Source: JADJOY01 sp046331705 [NCBI: bacterium] (GTDB lineage: Bacteria; JADJOY01). From it: a stretch of DNA of 41,812 nucleotides. Shown here in pieces: positions 1 through 8,623 of this stretch; the stretch's first letter is position 1; each line of letters opens with the position of its first letter. A program made the position numbers and the translations under genes. The DNA lies in contig JAXLQJ010000060.1 in assembly GCA_046331705.1 (NCBI GenBank), positions 1-41,812 of the forward strand, in the 5' to 3' direction. The notes beneath the pieces were generated by a model, which searched no databases, was not told the DNA's origin, and saw only the letters and a list, made by a program, of their open reading frames with translations.

Positions 1-219
1 TAGCTCCGGCTCGTACAGGAGCCACCAACCGCCCGGCCCGACGCGACCGCGGCCGAACCCGATCTCGAGATTCGCGCTCAACACCGAAGCCGCGCGCTGG
101 TGCTCGATCGTCGGCCGCGGCAGCACGATCAGCTCCCCATCGACGATCTGCGCCAACATCGTGTCGGGCACCCGACACAGATCCTCGTAGGTCGCCGCTC
201 GCCGCGACGGATCGCTCAT
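1..219 (-). CDS. Uma2 family endonuclease-fold protein (partial)
   Basis: The first 73 codons of a minus-strand gene whose 3' part lies beyond the left edge. The protein opens with an ATG at 219, and the motifs IVDGELIVLPRP, EHQRA and GPGGWWLLYEPEL match the N-terminal half of the Uma2 (DUF820) family, which adopts a PD-(D/E)XK restriction-endonuclease fold. In complete members the catalytic Asp and E-x-K fall further downstream, so they cannot be checked here. Family members are often multicopy in GC-rich bacteria and their biological role is unsettled. It is divergent from the broken lipoprotein gene to its right. Family recognition is good; function is unknown. Confidence 0.8.
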   Translation of the reverse strand, partial: MSDPSRRAATYEDLCRVPDTMLAQIVDGELIVLPRPTIEHQRAASVLSANLEIGFGRGRVGPGGWWLLYEPEL

Positions 220-301
220 GGCCCGTCGAGGCTACCACGGGGCATCTCATGCGCGACGCCACATCGTTGCGTCGCGGTCTCCGGCTCGGTATGACGGACT
301 G

Positions 302-826
302 ATGTCGACCGGAACCGCGACTCGTCGGCTCGCGTGAGCGGTCTTGCTCGCCTTCGCTACGACTGCCTGCAACGACCCCACCTTTGAACATGTCGTCGCC
401 GCCGAGGGCTACCAAACGGCGAGCGCGATCCGACAGCGAATGGATCATGGCTACGTGCTGGTCGGGACCACGCGTGCCAACGACAGCGTCCCAACGGACG
501 CGCATCTTGCAGCCTTGGATTTCCAGGGGAACGATCTGTGGCAGCGATCGCTTGGCGAGCTCGGTTCTGCGACGCTGACCACCATCGAACCTGCCGTGGG
601 CGGCGGATTCGTCGTCGCGGGCGGGCGAGTGAACCAGGCCAACGGCAACGTCGACGCGTGGTTGCTCGCGATCGACGACGCGGGCACGGAGCGCTGGAGC
701 CAGACTGTGCCCGGCGGCGGCCCACACAGGAACGCCCGATCCATCGAACAGCAGCGGGCGTTGAACGACGTGTGGCAAACCTACGACGGCGGCTACGCGG
801 CACCCGACGCCACCCTTGCGAGTCGC
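302..826 (+). pseudogene. Broken beta-propeller-like lipoprotein gene
   Basis: The frame from ATG 302 reads MSTGTATRRLA, then a TGA stop at 335-337, then AVLLAFATTAC followed by NDP. Together this is a normal lipoprotein signal peptide with its lipobox Cys interrupted by one nonsense codon. The open frame after it carries repeated blades of the type HGYVLVGTT, GNDLWQRSLG, GGGFVVAGG, DAWLLAIDDAG and ERWSQT, as in secreted beta-propeller proteins. After about two and a half blades (near 826) the similarity stops and the frame runs on as low-complexity arginine-rich sequence into the next gene. A complete propeller would be two to three times longer. I read it as a truncated remnant. A weak alternative is a TTG start at 344 with no proper signal peptide. 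Confidence 0.55.
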
Positions 827-977
827 GTGCGAATCACGTCCGCCCCTCGACCGAGGCGAGCGGGGATGTTGCTTCGCACGCGAAGGCCGACTACGACGTG
901 GCGCGCGAGAAGCATCGATGCGAGGCGCGAGCTCCGATCTGCGCCACGGCCGCTCTTCCTGCCGACGGAGGCCGAGA

Positions 978-2081
978 ATGACCGCGATTCGATGGACCAT
1001 CCTGCTGGCGATCGCTGCACTCGCCACCGCCTCTGCCTGCAGCAGCGGCGGTGGTGGTGATCCTGCGGCTTCGTTCCAGGATGTCTACGATCTGGGGATC
1101 GATCAGTACCTCGGCACGGTGGAGCCCACGGGGACGCAGTCCGAGGGTGACTTCGTCTCGTACGATTTCGATCCGGCGGATGGCCCCGAGTGCATGGATG
1201 GGTCGCGGTTTCGGCCGGACTTCCGGCACACCGAGTCCGAGAACCTGATGATCTTCTTCCCGGGCGGTGGTGCCTGCTGGTCCGATCTGTGCGCGGCGTC
1301 GTTCTTCACGATTCCCGGTCCGCTCGCGGCGGCGGCCACTCAGCTCTTGAACGTCCCCGTGGACGGCACGCCGCTCGGCTCGTGGAATCTGGCGAGCCTC
1401 TCCTACTGCGACGGCTCACTCTTCTCGGGCGACGCCGACCACGACGACGACGGCGACGGCACCGTCGACCGCTTCCAGCGGGGCTTGCGCAACATGTCGG
1501 CGGGCCTCGACGCGGCGAAGCGAGAGTTCCCGAACCCGCGGCGCATCGTGATCGCGGGCGCCAGTGGCGGCGGCTACTCGACGATCATCGCGCCCTTCCT
1601 GGTGCGACGCGTGTGGCCGGATGCTCCCATCGACGTGATCAACGACGCCGGTGTGGGGCTCGCCAAGCCCAACGACCCGAGCTTCGTGCGCGGGCTCTTG
1701 GACGAGTTCAACATCACCCGCTTCATCCCCGAGAGCTGTGTCGACTGCACGGGCAACGGCCACGTCACGCGCTTCATCGATTGGCAGCTGGCCCACGACC
1801 GCAACCTGCGCATCGCGGCGATCTCGTCCCTTCAGGACTTCGTGATCGGCACGGTCTTCCTGCACATTCCCCCGCAGGATTTCCAGGCCGCACTCACGTC
1901 GGAGACGGCGACCCTCGCCGACCGCTACCCGGGACGTTACGAGCGGTTCCTCTACCCGGGGGTCGGCCACACGGTGATCTACGTGGGTCTCGACTCGGTG
2001 ACCGTCCAGGGCACGAACGTGGCGACGTGGCTCCAAGCGATGCTGGAGCACGGCGACTGGGACTCGATCGTCGCGGAATGA
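978..2081 (+). CDS. Pectinacetylesterase-family serine hydrolase, lipoprotein
   Basis: A 367-residue secreted lipoprotein. Residues 1-21 form a signal peptide ending in the lipobox TASAC (Cys21), followed by a glycine-rich linker. The FFPGGGACW motif (93-101) and the nucleophile motif GASGGG (194-199, Ser196), with D287 and H331 (GVGHT) as likely triad partners, match the pectinacetylesterase/Notum group of alpha/beta hydrolases. An Asp-rich DxDxDG-like stretch near 152-162 could bind calcium. The family deacetylates polysaccharides or removes other acyl groups; the substrate here is unknown. The ATG at 978 has GGAGG seven bases upstream and gives a clean signal peptide, so the longer open frame from 816 is not used. 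It converges on the rhodanese gene across a hairpin-rich repeat. Confidence 0.8.
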   Translation: MTAIRWTILLAIAALATASACSSGGGGDPAASFQDVYDLGIDQYLGTVEPTGTQSEGDFVSYDFDPADGPECMDGSRFRPDFRHTESENLMIFFPGGGACWSDLCAASFFTIPGPLAAAATQLLNVPVDGTPLGSWNLASLSYCDGSLFSGDADHDDDGDGTVDRFQRGLRNMSAGLDAAKREFPNPRRIVIAGASGGGYSTIIAPFLVRRVWPDAPIDVINDAGVGLAKPNDPSFVRGLLDEFNITRFIPESCVDCTGNGHVTRFIDWQLAHDRNLRIAAISSLQDFVIGTVFLHIPPQDFQAALTSETATLADRYPGRYERFLYPGVGHTVIYVGLDSVTVQGTNVATWLQAMLEHGDWDSIVAE

Positions 2082-2137
2082 CGCGAGCTTCACTGCCGCC
2101 CAGCGCCCGACGGCACCACGGCCGACCGTTCTGCTTC

Positions 2138-2264
2138 TCGGTCTCCACGCGCGCCGCCGCTCGCTCCGCGAGCCGAAGGCGAGCCGCGAGCGCAGCGAAG
2201 CGACTCGGGGGTGGGCACCGTCGCGGCCTTGCCGCGACGGGCGGGGGGCTCTCGAGCCCCCCGA
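2138..2264. repeat. Single diverged copy of the 150-bp hairpin repeat
   Basis: This stretch between two convergent genes aligns with the tandem units at 14751-15906. Shared blocks in the same order are TCGGTCTCCACGCGC, GGCGAGCCGCGAGCG, AGCGAAGCG, GGGGGTGGG and GGGCGGGGGGCT. Two hairpins are kept although their bases differ: GCGGC-CTT-GCCGC here against GCGGC-TCC-GCCGC there, and GGGGGGCT-CTCG-AGCCCCCC (2243-2262) against GGGGGCTG-GAA-CAGCCCCC. Its position after both stop codons suits a bidirectional transcription terminator or a REP-like element. There is no coding potential that the units share. Confidence 0.75.
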
Positions 2265-2270
2265 GCAACA

Positions 2271-2744
2271 TCACGAAGGCGGGGTCGCCCCCGGCGACAT
2301 CGTCTTGCCGCCGTCGCGCTGCCAGTGGCCGAAGCCGCCCACCAGGCTCCACACCTTGTCGTAGCCCTTGCCACGCATGAACAGCGCGGCGTTCGTCGAG
2401 CGCCCACCGGACGCGCAATAGAGCACGATCTCGTCGCTGGGCTGGAACTCGGTGAAGCGCGTGTCGATCTGTCCCGAAGGCACGTGGACGGCGCCCTCGA
2501 TCATGCCGCCGGCGAGCTCCGCGGCCTCGCGGACGTCGACGAAGACCAGCGCCTTCCCTTCCTTCTGGCGCTCGAAAATGGTCTCGGGATCGATCTGCAC
2601 GTCCATGGGACCGACCCGCGGGCCCGCGGGCTCGGTCGGCCGCGGCGGAGCGCTCGGGATGGCAGACGCCTTCGGCGCCGCAACGAAGTTCTTGTAGATC
2701 CACCACGCAACTCCTACCGCCAGCAACAGCCACACGATCTTCAT
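2271..2744 (-). CDS. Membrane-anchored rhodanese-domain protein
   Basis: A 157-residue protein with one N-terminal membrane helix (residues 3-20, starting MKIVWLLLAVG) and a proline-rich linker. A single rhodanese domain spans about 50-145. The active-site loop CASGGR (110-115) has the catalytic Cys110, and FVDVREAAEL and GAVHVPSG are typical domain landmarks. Such proteins carry persulfide sulfur or act in thiol redox; the partner is not evident. GGAG lies eight bases before the ATG, which supports the start. It is divergent from phosphoketolase, with 100 bases between the start codons. Confidence 0.85.
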   Translation of the reverse strand: MKIVWLLLAVGVAWWIYKNFVAAPKASAIPSAPPRPTEPAGPRVGPMDVQIDPETIFERQKEGKALVFVDVREAAELAGGMIEGAVHVPSGQIDTRFTEFQPSDEIVLYCASGGRSTNAALFMRGKGYDKVWSLVGGFGHWQRDGGKTMSPGATPPS

Positions 2745-2844
2745 CGTCGATTCTCCGGTTACGAGGCGGCCTCAACCTAACGTCAAATCTGCCGTAGGGT
2801 TGTGCTAGGCCATACGAGCCCAACCCACCGAGGGGGATCCGTCC

Positions 2845-5199
2845 ATGACCGAAGCCGAGCTTGCCCAGATCGATGCGTACTGGCGTGCTGCGAACTACCT
2901 CTCGGTGGGTCAGATCTATCTGCTCGACAATCCGCTGCTCCGAGAGCCTCTCAGGCTCGAGCACGTGAAGCCGCGGCTGCTCGGCCACTGGGGCACGACA
3001 CCCGGCCTCAACTTCCTCTACGCGCATCTCAATCGCGTCATTCGCGCCCGCGATCTCGACGTGGTGTTCATCGCCGGGCCTGGCCACGGCGGACCCGCGG
3101 CGGTCGCCAACACCTATCTCGAAGGCACGTACAGCGAGGTCTACCCAAACGTCGCCCAGGACGTGGAAGGGATGAAGCTGCTCTTCAAGCAGTTCTCGTT
3201 CCCGGGCGGCATCCCCAGCCACGTGGCACCGGAGACACCCGGCTCCATCCACGAGGGCGGCGAGCTCGGCTACTCGCTCTCGCATGCGTTCGGCGCCGCG
3301 TTCGACAATCCGAACCTGCTGGTGGCGTGCGTGATCGGGGATGGTGAGGCCGAGACCGGCCCGCTCGCGACCGCCTGGCACTCGAACAAGTTCCTGAACC
3401 CGATCCACGACGGCGCCGTGCTGCCGATTCTGCACCTCAACGGCTACAAGATCGCCAACCCCACGGTGCTGGCCCGCATCCCGCGCGACGAGCTCGCGAG
3501 TCTGCTCACCGGCTACGGCTGGAAGCCCCATTTCGTCGAGGGCTCGGACCCGATGACGATGCACCGCGCGATGGCGGCGACCTTCGATGCGATGCTCGAC
3601 GAGATCGCGTCGATCCAGCGCACCGCGCGCGCCACGGGCGTGGCCGAGCGCCCCCGCTGGCCGGCACTGGTGCTCGCCACGCCCAAGGGTTGGACTGGCC
3701 CCGCGGAGGTGGACGGCAAGAAAGCCGAGGGCTCGTGGCGATCGCACCAGGTGCCGTTCTCCGAGATCGCCGGCAAGCCCGAGCATCTCACGCTGCTCGA
3801 GCGCTGGATGAAGAGCTACGCGCCCGACGAGCTCTTCGACGCGAGCGGTCGCCTGCGCGCCGACCTCGCCGCGCTCGCCCCGGTGGGAACCAAGCGCATG
3901 GGCGCGGTGCCGCACGCCAACGGCGGGCTCTTGCGCAAGGACCTGCGCATGCCGGATTTCCGCGACTACGCCGTCGCGGTGCCGCGTCCCGGCGCGGTCG
4001 AGTCGGAAGCCACCCGCAGCCTGGGTGCCTTGCTGCGCGACGTGATCCGCCTCAACCCCACCAACTTCCGCGTCTTCGGGCCCGACGAGACCGCGTCCAA
4101 CAGGCTCGGCGCGGTGTTCGAGGTGACTCAACGCACGTGGCTCGCCGATCGGCTCCCCGAGGACGATCAGGGCGGCGAGCTGTCACCCGACGGCCGCGTG
4201 ATGGAGATCCTGAGCGAGCACACCTGTCTCGGTTGGCTCGAAGGCTACGTCCTCACCGGCCGTCACGGGCTCTTCTCGACCTACGAGGCCTTCGCCCACA
4301 TCATCGACTCGATGTTCAACCAGCACGCCAAGTGGCTGCACGTCACCAAGAAGCACATCCCGTGGCGCGCGCCGATCGCTTCGGTGAACATCCTCTTGAG
4401 CTCGCACGTGTGGCGTCAGGACCACAATGGGTTCTCGCACCAGGACCCAGGCTTCATCGACCACGTCGTCAACAAGAAGGCCGACGTCATCCGCGTGTAC
4501 CTGCCGCCCGACACCAACACGCTGCTGGTGGTCGCGGATCGCTGCCTGCGCAGCCACGACTTCGTGAACGTGATCGTGGCCGGTAAGCAGCCGGCGCTCC
4601 AGTGGCTCGACATGGACGCGGCCATCAAGCATTGCGCCGCGGGGATCGGGATCTGGGACTGGGCGAGCAACGACGCAGGAGGCGAACCCGACGTGGTGCT
4701 CGCCTGCGCCGGCGACGTGCCCACGCTCGAGACGCTGGCGGCGGTGGACTTGCTCCGGCAGCACCTGCCCGAGCTCAAGATCCGCGTGGTCAACGTCGTG
4801 GACCTGATGACGCTGCAGCCGCGCGAGGAGCACCCGCACGGGCTCTCGAACGCCGACTTCGACACCATCTTCACCACCGACAAACCCATCATCTTCGCGT
4901 ACCACGGCTATCCATGGCTGATTCACCGTCTCACCTATCGGCGCACCAACCACAAGAACCTGCACGTGCGCGGCTACAAGGAAGAAGGCACCACCACCAC
5001 GCCCTTCGACATGGTGGTGCGCAACGACCTCGACCGCTTCCACCTGGTCGCCGACGTGATCGACCGAGTGCCCAAGCTGGGTTCGATCGCGGCCTACGCG
5101 AAACAGGCCATCCGCGACCGGCTGACCGAGCACCGCGAGCACATCGCCCGGGTCGGCGACGACCTTCCTTCGGTCAAGGGCTGGCGCTGGCCGGAGTGA
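2845..5199 (+). CDS. xfp: Xylulose-5-phosphate/fructose-6-phosphate phosphoketolase
   Basis: A 784-residue thiamine-diphosphate enzyme that splits xylulose 5-phosphate (and often fructose 6-phosphate) with phosphate to acetyl phosphate plus glyceraldehyde 3-phosphate or erythrose 4-phosphate. Length and order match full phosphoketolases. The N-terminal part has GHWGTTPG (47-54), GPGHGG (78-83) and the ThDP/Mg motif GDGEAE (165-170); the pyrimidine-binding and C-terminal transketolase-like domains follow. The ATG at 2845 has a GGGGGA ribosome site seven bases before it. No acetate kinase or phosphotransacetylase gene is nearby, so acetyl phosphate would have to be used by enzymes encoded elsewhere. 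The gene stands alone or is co-transcribed with the phosphatase gene 55 bases downstream. Confidence 0.97.
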   Translation: MTEAELAQIDAYWRAANYLSVGQIYLLDNPLLREPLRLEHVKPRLLGHWGTTPGLNFLYAHLNRVIRARDLDVVFIAGPGHGGPAAVANTYLEGTYSEVYPNVAQDVEGMKLLFKQFSFPGGIPSHVAPETPGSIHEGGELGYSLSHAFGAAFDNPNLLVACVIGDGEAETGPLATAWHSNKFLNPIHDGAVLPILHLNGYKIANPTVLARIPRDELASLLTGYGWKPHFVEGSDPMTMHRAMAATFDAMLDEIASIQRTARATGVAERPRWPALVLATPKGWTGPAEVDGKKAEGSWRSHQVPFSEIAGKPEHLTLLERWMKSYAPDELFDASGRLRADLAALAPVGTKRMGAVPHANGGLLRKDLRMPDFRDYAVAVPRPGAVESEATRSLGALLRDVIRLNPTNFRVFGPDETASNRLGAVFEVTQRTWLADRLPEDDQGGELSPDGRVMEILSEHTCLGWLEGYVLTGRHGLFSTYEAFAHIIDSMFNQHAKWLHVTKKHIPWRAPIASVNILLSSHVWRQDHNGFSHQDPGFIDHVVNKKADVIRVYLPPDTNTLLVVADRCLRSHDFVNVIVAGKQPALQWLDMDAAIKHCAAGIGIWDWASNDAGGEPDVVLACAGDVPTLETLAAVDLLRQHLPELKIRVVNVVDLMTLQPREEHPHGLSNADFDTIFTTDKPIIFAYHGYPWLIHRLTYRRTNHKNLHVRGYKEEGTTTTPFDMVVRNDLDRFHLVADVIDRVPKLGSIAAYAKQAIRDRLTEHREHIARVGDDLPSVKGWRWPE

Positions 5200-5254
5200 G
5201 GCGCGGGAACGGGGTTCGAGGCTCGCGCACGGTGAACCGAAACGCGGGCGGCAC

Positions 5255-5764
5255 ATGAGGATCGTGCTCTTTCGTCATGGCATCGCGCACGCGCGCGGCG
5301 CACCCGATTGCCCGCCGGATCCGGAGCGAGCGCTCACCCTCAAGGGCATCGAGCGCACGACGCTCGCGGCGCGCGGTCTCAACGCGCTCGGCGTCGAGCC
5401 GGCGCTGATCCTGACCAGCCCGTACACCCGCGCCCTGCAGACCGCGCGCATCGCCGCCCACGAGCTCGGCGTGCGGCTCGACCACCTGCACGAGTGCGAA
5501 GCGCTGCTGCCCGACGCCGAGCCCAAGGCGCTCTTCACCTTGCTCGCGCGCGAGAAGGCCGGCGAGATCCTGTGCGTCGGCCATGCGCCGAATCTCGACC
5601 GCGTGCTGGCGCACGCCGTCGCGGCCGGCGGCGCCCCCTTCACCGAGATCAAGAAGGCGGGCGCGGCGCGCGTCGAGCTCTTCGTCCCGGGTCACGCGGG
5701 CGGGACGCTCGTGTGGCTGCTCGGATCCAAGACCCTGCGATCGCTGGCGTCGAAGGATCCCTGA
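5255..5764 (+). CDS. sixA: SixA-type histidine phosphatase
   Basis: A 169-residue member of the histidine-phosphatase superfamily, short-chain SixA branch. The catalytic RHG motif is at residues 7-9 (His8 forms the phosphohistidine), TSPYTRALQTA supplies the second arginine, and VGHAP (His110) is the second catalytic histidine. SixA proteins remove phosphate from histidine on phosphotransfer domains or from small phospho-substrates. It follows xfp by 55 bases on the same strand, so co-transcription is possible, though there is no overlap. A kinase partner cannot be deduced; the histidine kinases in this window are 18 kb away. It converges on the thioesterase gene with 15 bases between stop codons. 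Confidence 0.85.
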   Translation: MRIVLFRHGIAHARGAPDCPPDPERALTLKGIERTTLAARGLNALGVEPALILTSPYTRALQTARIAAHELGVRLDHLHECEALLPDAEPKALFTLLAREKAGEILCVGHAPNLDRVLAHAVAAGGAPFTEIKKAGAARVELFVPGHAGGTLVWLLGSKTLRSLASKDP

Positions 5765-5779
5765 TCCGCCGCGAGGCGA

Positions 5780-6217
5780 TCAGCGCGGCGCGCGTGGCAA
5801 CACCGCCACGGTGGCGGTGAGCTTCGCGACCAGCTCACGCGCGCCCGCGCCCACCGAATAGACCGACGACTCGACCACGCTGAAGCGCCTGCCCGGCTTC
5901 AGCACCTCCGCCCGGCACGCGAGCGGCGCGCACGGCGCCGCGCGCAGCAAGTGAATCTGGAACTCGACCGTGAGCACGAGCTCGTCCGCGCCGACCAGCG
6001 TCGCCGCGGACGCGCCGGCGGTGTGATCCGCCAACGTGGAGTGCACGCCGGCGTGCACGACGCCGTCCTGCTGGAGGTGTCGGGCTTCGACCGCGAGCCG
6101 CGTCTCGCACCAGCCCGGGCCCACGTCCACGAGCTCGATGCCCAGCTCGCGCACGAAGCCCGCGCGCTCGAAGACCTGCTGCACGAGACTCCGGTAATCG
6201 GCGTTGCGAACGTCCAC
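5780..6217 (-). CDS. PaaI-type hotdog thioesterase
   Basis: A 145-residue single hotdog-fold protein of the PaaI/YdiI group, which hydrolyses aryl- or acyl-CoA thioesters. Motifs are HLQQDGVVHAGVH (residues 47-59, with the usual G-x-x-H) and TLADHTAG (61-68, Asp64 as probable catalytic acid). The start is a GTG at 6217 with GAGGAG five bases before it. The gene diverges from the alpha/beta hydrolase that heads the lipid operon, with a palindromic operator between them. It may therefore share the same TetR control, although the palindrome is closer to the plus-strand gene. The CoA substrate is unknown. Confidence 0.85.
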   Translation of the reverse strand: MDVRNADYRSLVQQVFERAGFVRELGIELVDVGPGWCETRLAVEARHLQQDGVVHAGVHSTLADHTAGASAATLVGADELVLTVEFQIHLLRAAPCAPLACRAEVLKPGRRFSVVESSVYSVGAGARELVAKLTATVAVLPRAPR

Positions 6218-6298
6218 GGGCGCTCCTCGCCGGCCCGTCCGCGCGCGAGCCGGCAGCGCGAGAATAGCGCGCCTCGACGTTCGTCCCGAGCCCGATTA

Positions 6299-6326
6299 CG
6301 ATATGACCGACTAGTCAGTCATATCG
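6299..6326. promoter_or_regulatory. 28-bp near-perfect palindromic operator, probable TetR site
   Basis: The arms CGATATGACCGACTA (6299-6313) and TAGTCAGTCATATCG (6312-6326) are inverted copies with a single mismatch pair. The site ends 10 bases before the ATG of the hydrolase gene whose next neighbour is a TetR regulator. TetR dimers usually bind palindromes of this length close to their own operon's promoter. The AT-rich arms stand out from GC-rich surroundings and could contain the -10 region. Confidence 0.7.
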
Positions 6327-6336
6327 AGAGGTCCTC

Positions 6337-7245
6337 ATGCGCCGACGCCGAGCCCACCGAGCCCCTTCGACGATCCCGCTGCTCGCGCTCGCCGCCGCGT
6401 GCTCGGCGGCCGCGCCGGCGGCGCCGCCCCCGGCCGATCCGCTCGGCCAGGGTGCGCGAACCGTCGCGACGCGCCTCGGCCCCGTGGTGGTCCACGAAGC
6501 CGGCGCGGGAGCACCGCTGGTGCTGCTGCATGCCATCGGGCACGATCACCGCGACTTCGACGCGATCGTGCCGCGCCTCGCCGCGCGCCATCGGCTGCTC
6601 GCGGTCGACTGGCCCGGGCACGGCGATTCGCCGATGCCCGCGGCACCCGAATCGGTGCGCGCCACCGACTTCGCGGACGCGCTCGAGGATCTGGTGGCGG
6701 AGCTCGGGCTCGAGAACGCGGCCTACCTCGGGAACTCGGTGGGCGGATTCGCCGCGGCACGCCTCGCCGCACGCGCGCCACACCGCGTGGCGACGCTGGT
6801 CTTGGTCGATCCAGGCGGATTCGGCGAGCTCGGCTGGATCGATCGCGCGTTCTGCCGCGTGAAGGGAACCGAGACGGTGACGCGCTGGGTGTGGAACGCG
6901 TTCCCCGAGCACTACCTCCGGATCCGCAACGACCCGGTGCGCCAGATCCTGGATCGGGTCCGGACCGCCGAGTCGCCTGCCGCCGTTCGTCTGCACGCCG
7001 CGGTGTGGCGAAGCTTCCTCGATCCGGCCCACGACCTGCGCGCCGAGGCGCCCTCCATCCGCGCCCGCACCCTCGTCGCGTGGGGAGAAGGGGACCCCGT
7101 GCTGCGGGTGCGCGACGGCGAGCGCGCTGCCGAGCTCGTCCCCGGCGCGCGACTGGTGCGCTTCCCCACCGGCCACATGCCGTTCGCCGAGGCGCCAGCA
7201 GCTTTCCTCGCCGCGCTCGAGCCGTTCCTCGCGGGGGCACCGTGA
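6337..7245 (+). CDS. Alpha/beta hydrolase lipoprotein
   Basis: A 302-residue alpha/beta hydrolase. Residues 1-22 form a basic signal peptide with lipobox LAAAC (Cys22), followed by an Ala/Pro linker that predicts periplasmic anchoring. Catalytic features are the oxyanion segment LLHAIGHD (63-70), the nucleophile elbow GNSVGG (132-137, Ser134), Asp253 and His280 (TGHMPF). It resembles the broad esterase/epoxide-hydrolase group; the substrate is not predictable. It is the first gene of a six-gene plus-strand run, directly behind the palindrome at 6299-6326. Its stop codon overlaps the GTG start of the TetR gene (GTGA), implying translational coupling. Confidence 0.85.
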   Translation: MRRRRAHRAPSTIPLLALAAACSAAAPAAPPPADPLGQGARTVATRLGPVVVHEAGAGAPLVLLHAIGHDHRDFDAIVPRLAARHRLLAVDWPGHGDSPMPAAPESVRATDFADALEDLVAELGLENAAYLGNSVGGFAAARLAARAPHRVATLVLVDPGGFGELGWIDRAFCRVKGTETVTRWVWNAFPEHYLRIRNDPVRQILDRVRTAESPAAVRLHAAVWRSFLDPAHDLRAEAPSIRARTLVAWGEGDPVLRVRDGERAAELVPGARLVRFPTGHMPFAEAPAAFLAALEPFLAGAP

Positions 7246-7802
7246 GCGAGCCTCGGGGTGAGCGCACGCGGCGGGCGCTGGTCGACGCCGCACTCGATCT
7301 CTTCGCGCGTTTCGGGCTCGCGGCCGTCACGGTGGACGCCGTGGTGGGCGCTGCCGGTGTCGCCAAGGGCACCTTCTACGTCCACTTCCGCGACCGAGAC
7401 GCGTTCTTGTGCGAGATCCACCGCGAGTTCCACGACCGCCTGGAGGCGAAGGTCGCGCGTCGCGGCGCCGAGCGCGAGGCGGGTATCGATCGCCTGTGGC
7501 TCGGGATCGTCGCCTACCTCGACGGGTGCCTGGCCGAACGGGCGTGCAAGGCGCTGCTCTTCGACGCCCGCTCGGAGAGCTCGCTCGGCGAGGAGGTCGT
7601 GCGGCGCAACGAGAAGACGAGCGAGGCGGTGGCGCGCGAGCTGCGCGCCGCTCGCCATCCTTCGCCGCGCCCCACGGCGCGCTTGGTGGTCGCCATGACT
7701 GCCGAGGTGGCCTTCCAGGAGATGCGGCGCGGCGGCAAGCAGACGGGGCTGCGCAACGCCCTGCGCGCGATGCTACGCGACCTCGGCGGACATGCGGAAT
7801 GA
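7242..7802 (+). CDS. TetR/AcrR family transcriptional regulator
   Basis: A 186-residue regulator. The N-terminal helix-turn-helix includes TRRALVDAALDLFARFG (10-26) and GVAKGTFYVHF (about 44-54), a textbook TetR DNA-binding domain. The C-terminal ligand domain is not assignable to a known effector. The GTG at 7242 overlaps the previous stop codon and starts just before the conserved domain; upstream in-frame sequence is the shadow of the hydrolase gene. It probably represses its own operon through the palindrome at 6299-6326. The ligand is likely a lipid or other hydrophobic compound, judging only from the neighbours. Confidence 0.9.
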   Translation: MSEPRGERTRRALVDAALDLFARFGLAAVTVDAVVGAAGVAKGTFYVHFRDRDAFLCEIHREFHDRLEAKVARRGAEREAGIDRLWLGIVAYLDGCLAERACKALLFDARSESSLGEEVVRRNEKTSEAVARELRAARHPSPRPTARLVVAMTAEVAFQEMRRGGKQTGLRNALRAMLRDLGGHAE

Positions 7803-7828
7803 TTGCATAGATTTTGTATAGATATTAT
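7803..7828 (+). promoter_or_regulatory. AT-rich patch, possible internal promoter
   Basis: The sequence right after the TetR stop contains TTGCAT, TTGTAT and TATTAT within 26 bases, strikingly AT-rich for this window. It may hold a promoter for the DUF1295 gene and those after it, but no -35/-10 pair has ideal spacing (TTGCAT to TATTAT is 14 bases). Confidence 0.25.
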
Positions 7829-7847
7829 CCTGGCGGTCGTGACGGCC

Positions 7848-8618
7848 ATGGGTCTCGCGATCGTGTTCGGATGGTTCGCCGCGGCGCTCGGCTTCGCGGT
7901 GGCGTGGGTGCGCCAGCGCAAGACCTGCGACGCGAGCAGCGTGGACGCGTGCTGGACGGTCGCGATCGCGCTCTTGGTGGTGGCCTACGCGGTGACGCTG
8001 CCCGGCGCGCCCGCGCGACGGGCGCTGGTGGCGATCCTCACGACGATCTGGTCGGCGCGGCTCGCGGCTCATCTGCTTCGCGATCGCGTCCTCTCGCACG
8101 TGGGCGAGGACGGTCGCTACCTGCGACTTCGGCGAGCGTGGGGCGCGAACGCGCAGCCGCGGTTCTTCGTCCTCTACCAGGTCCAAGCGGCGCTGGCGGT
8201 GCTCTTCTCGCTGCCGCCGCTCGCGGCGATGGGGCCCGAGCCCCTCGACGGCTGGGCGTGGACGGGCCTGGCGGTGGCCCTGGTCGCCGTCGCCGGCGAG
8301 AGCGTCGCCGACGGACAGCTCCGCCGGTTCCGCCGCGATTCCGCTCACGCGGGCACGACCTGCCGCGTGGGGCTCTGGCGCTACTCACGGCACCCCAACT
8401 ACTTCTTCGAATGGATTCATTGGTGGAGCTACGTGCTGGTGGGACGCGGCGCACCGCTCACCTGGCTGGGCCCGATCGTGATGCTGGCCTTCCTCTACCG
8501 GGTCACCGGGATCCCGCACACCGAGGCGCAGGCGCTGCTGAGTCGCGGCGACGACTACCGCGAGTACCAGCGCACCACTTCGGCGTTCGTTCCGTGGTTT
8601 CCACGCCGCGCGGGCTGA
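7848..8618 (+). CDS. DUF1295 membrane protein, steroid-reductase/methyltransferase-like fold
   Basis: About 256 residues with several hydrophobic helices. The C-terminal signature GLWRYSRHPNYFFEWIHWW, then YREYQRTTSAFVPWFP near the end, is diagnostic of DUF1295, which is related to steroid 5-alpha-reductases and isoprenylcysteine methyltransferases and is thought to act on membrane lipids with NAD(P)H or a similar cofactor. I chose ATG 7848 because the family usually begins directly with the first helix; GTG 7839 or TTG 7803 in the same frame are possible. Five bases separate its stop from the cyclopropane-synthase-like gene, a pairing seen often in lipid-modification clusters. Confidence 0.85.
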   Translation: MGLAIVFGWFAAALGFAVAWVRQRKTCDASSVDACWTVAIALLVVAYAVTLPGAPARRALVAILTTIWSARLAAHLLRDRVLSHVGEDGRYLRLRRAWGANAQPRFFVLYQVQAALAVLFSLPPLAAMGPEPLDGWAWTGLAVALVAVAGESVADGQLRRFRRDSAHAGTTCRVGLWRYSRHPNYFFEWIHWWSYVLVGRGAPLTWLGPIVMLAFLYRVTGIPHTEAQALLSRGDDYREYQRTTSAFVPWFPRRAG

Positions 8619-8623
8619 CGACC

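Noticed and set aside
1894-4131. A 745-codon minus-strand open frame opposite the pectinacetylesterase and phosphoketolase genes
   Set aside because: It is the antisense shadow of xfp and its neighbours; composition is His/Arg/Glu-rich with no domain, while the plus-strand genes are unmistakable.
7803-7847. TTG start at 7803 for the DUF1295 protein
   Set aside because: It would translate the AT-rich patch into residues unlike the family start. ATG 7848 begins at the first helix. Kept as an alternative only.
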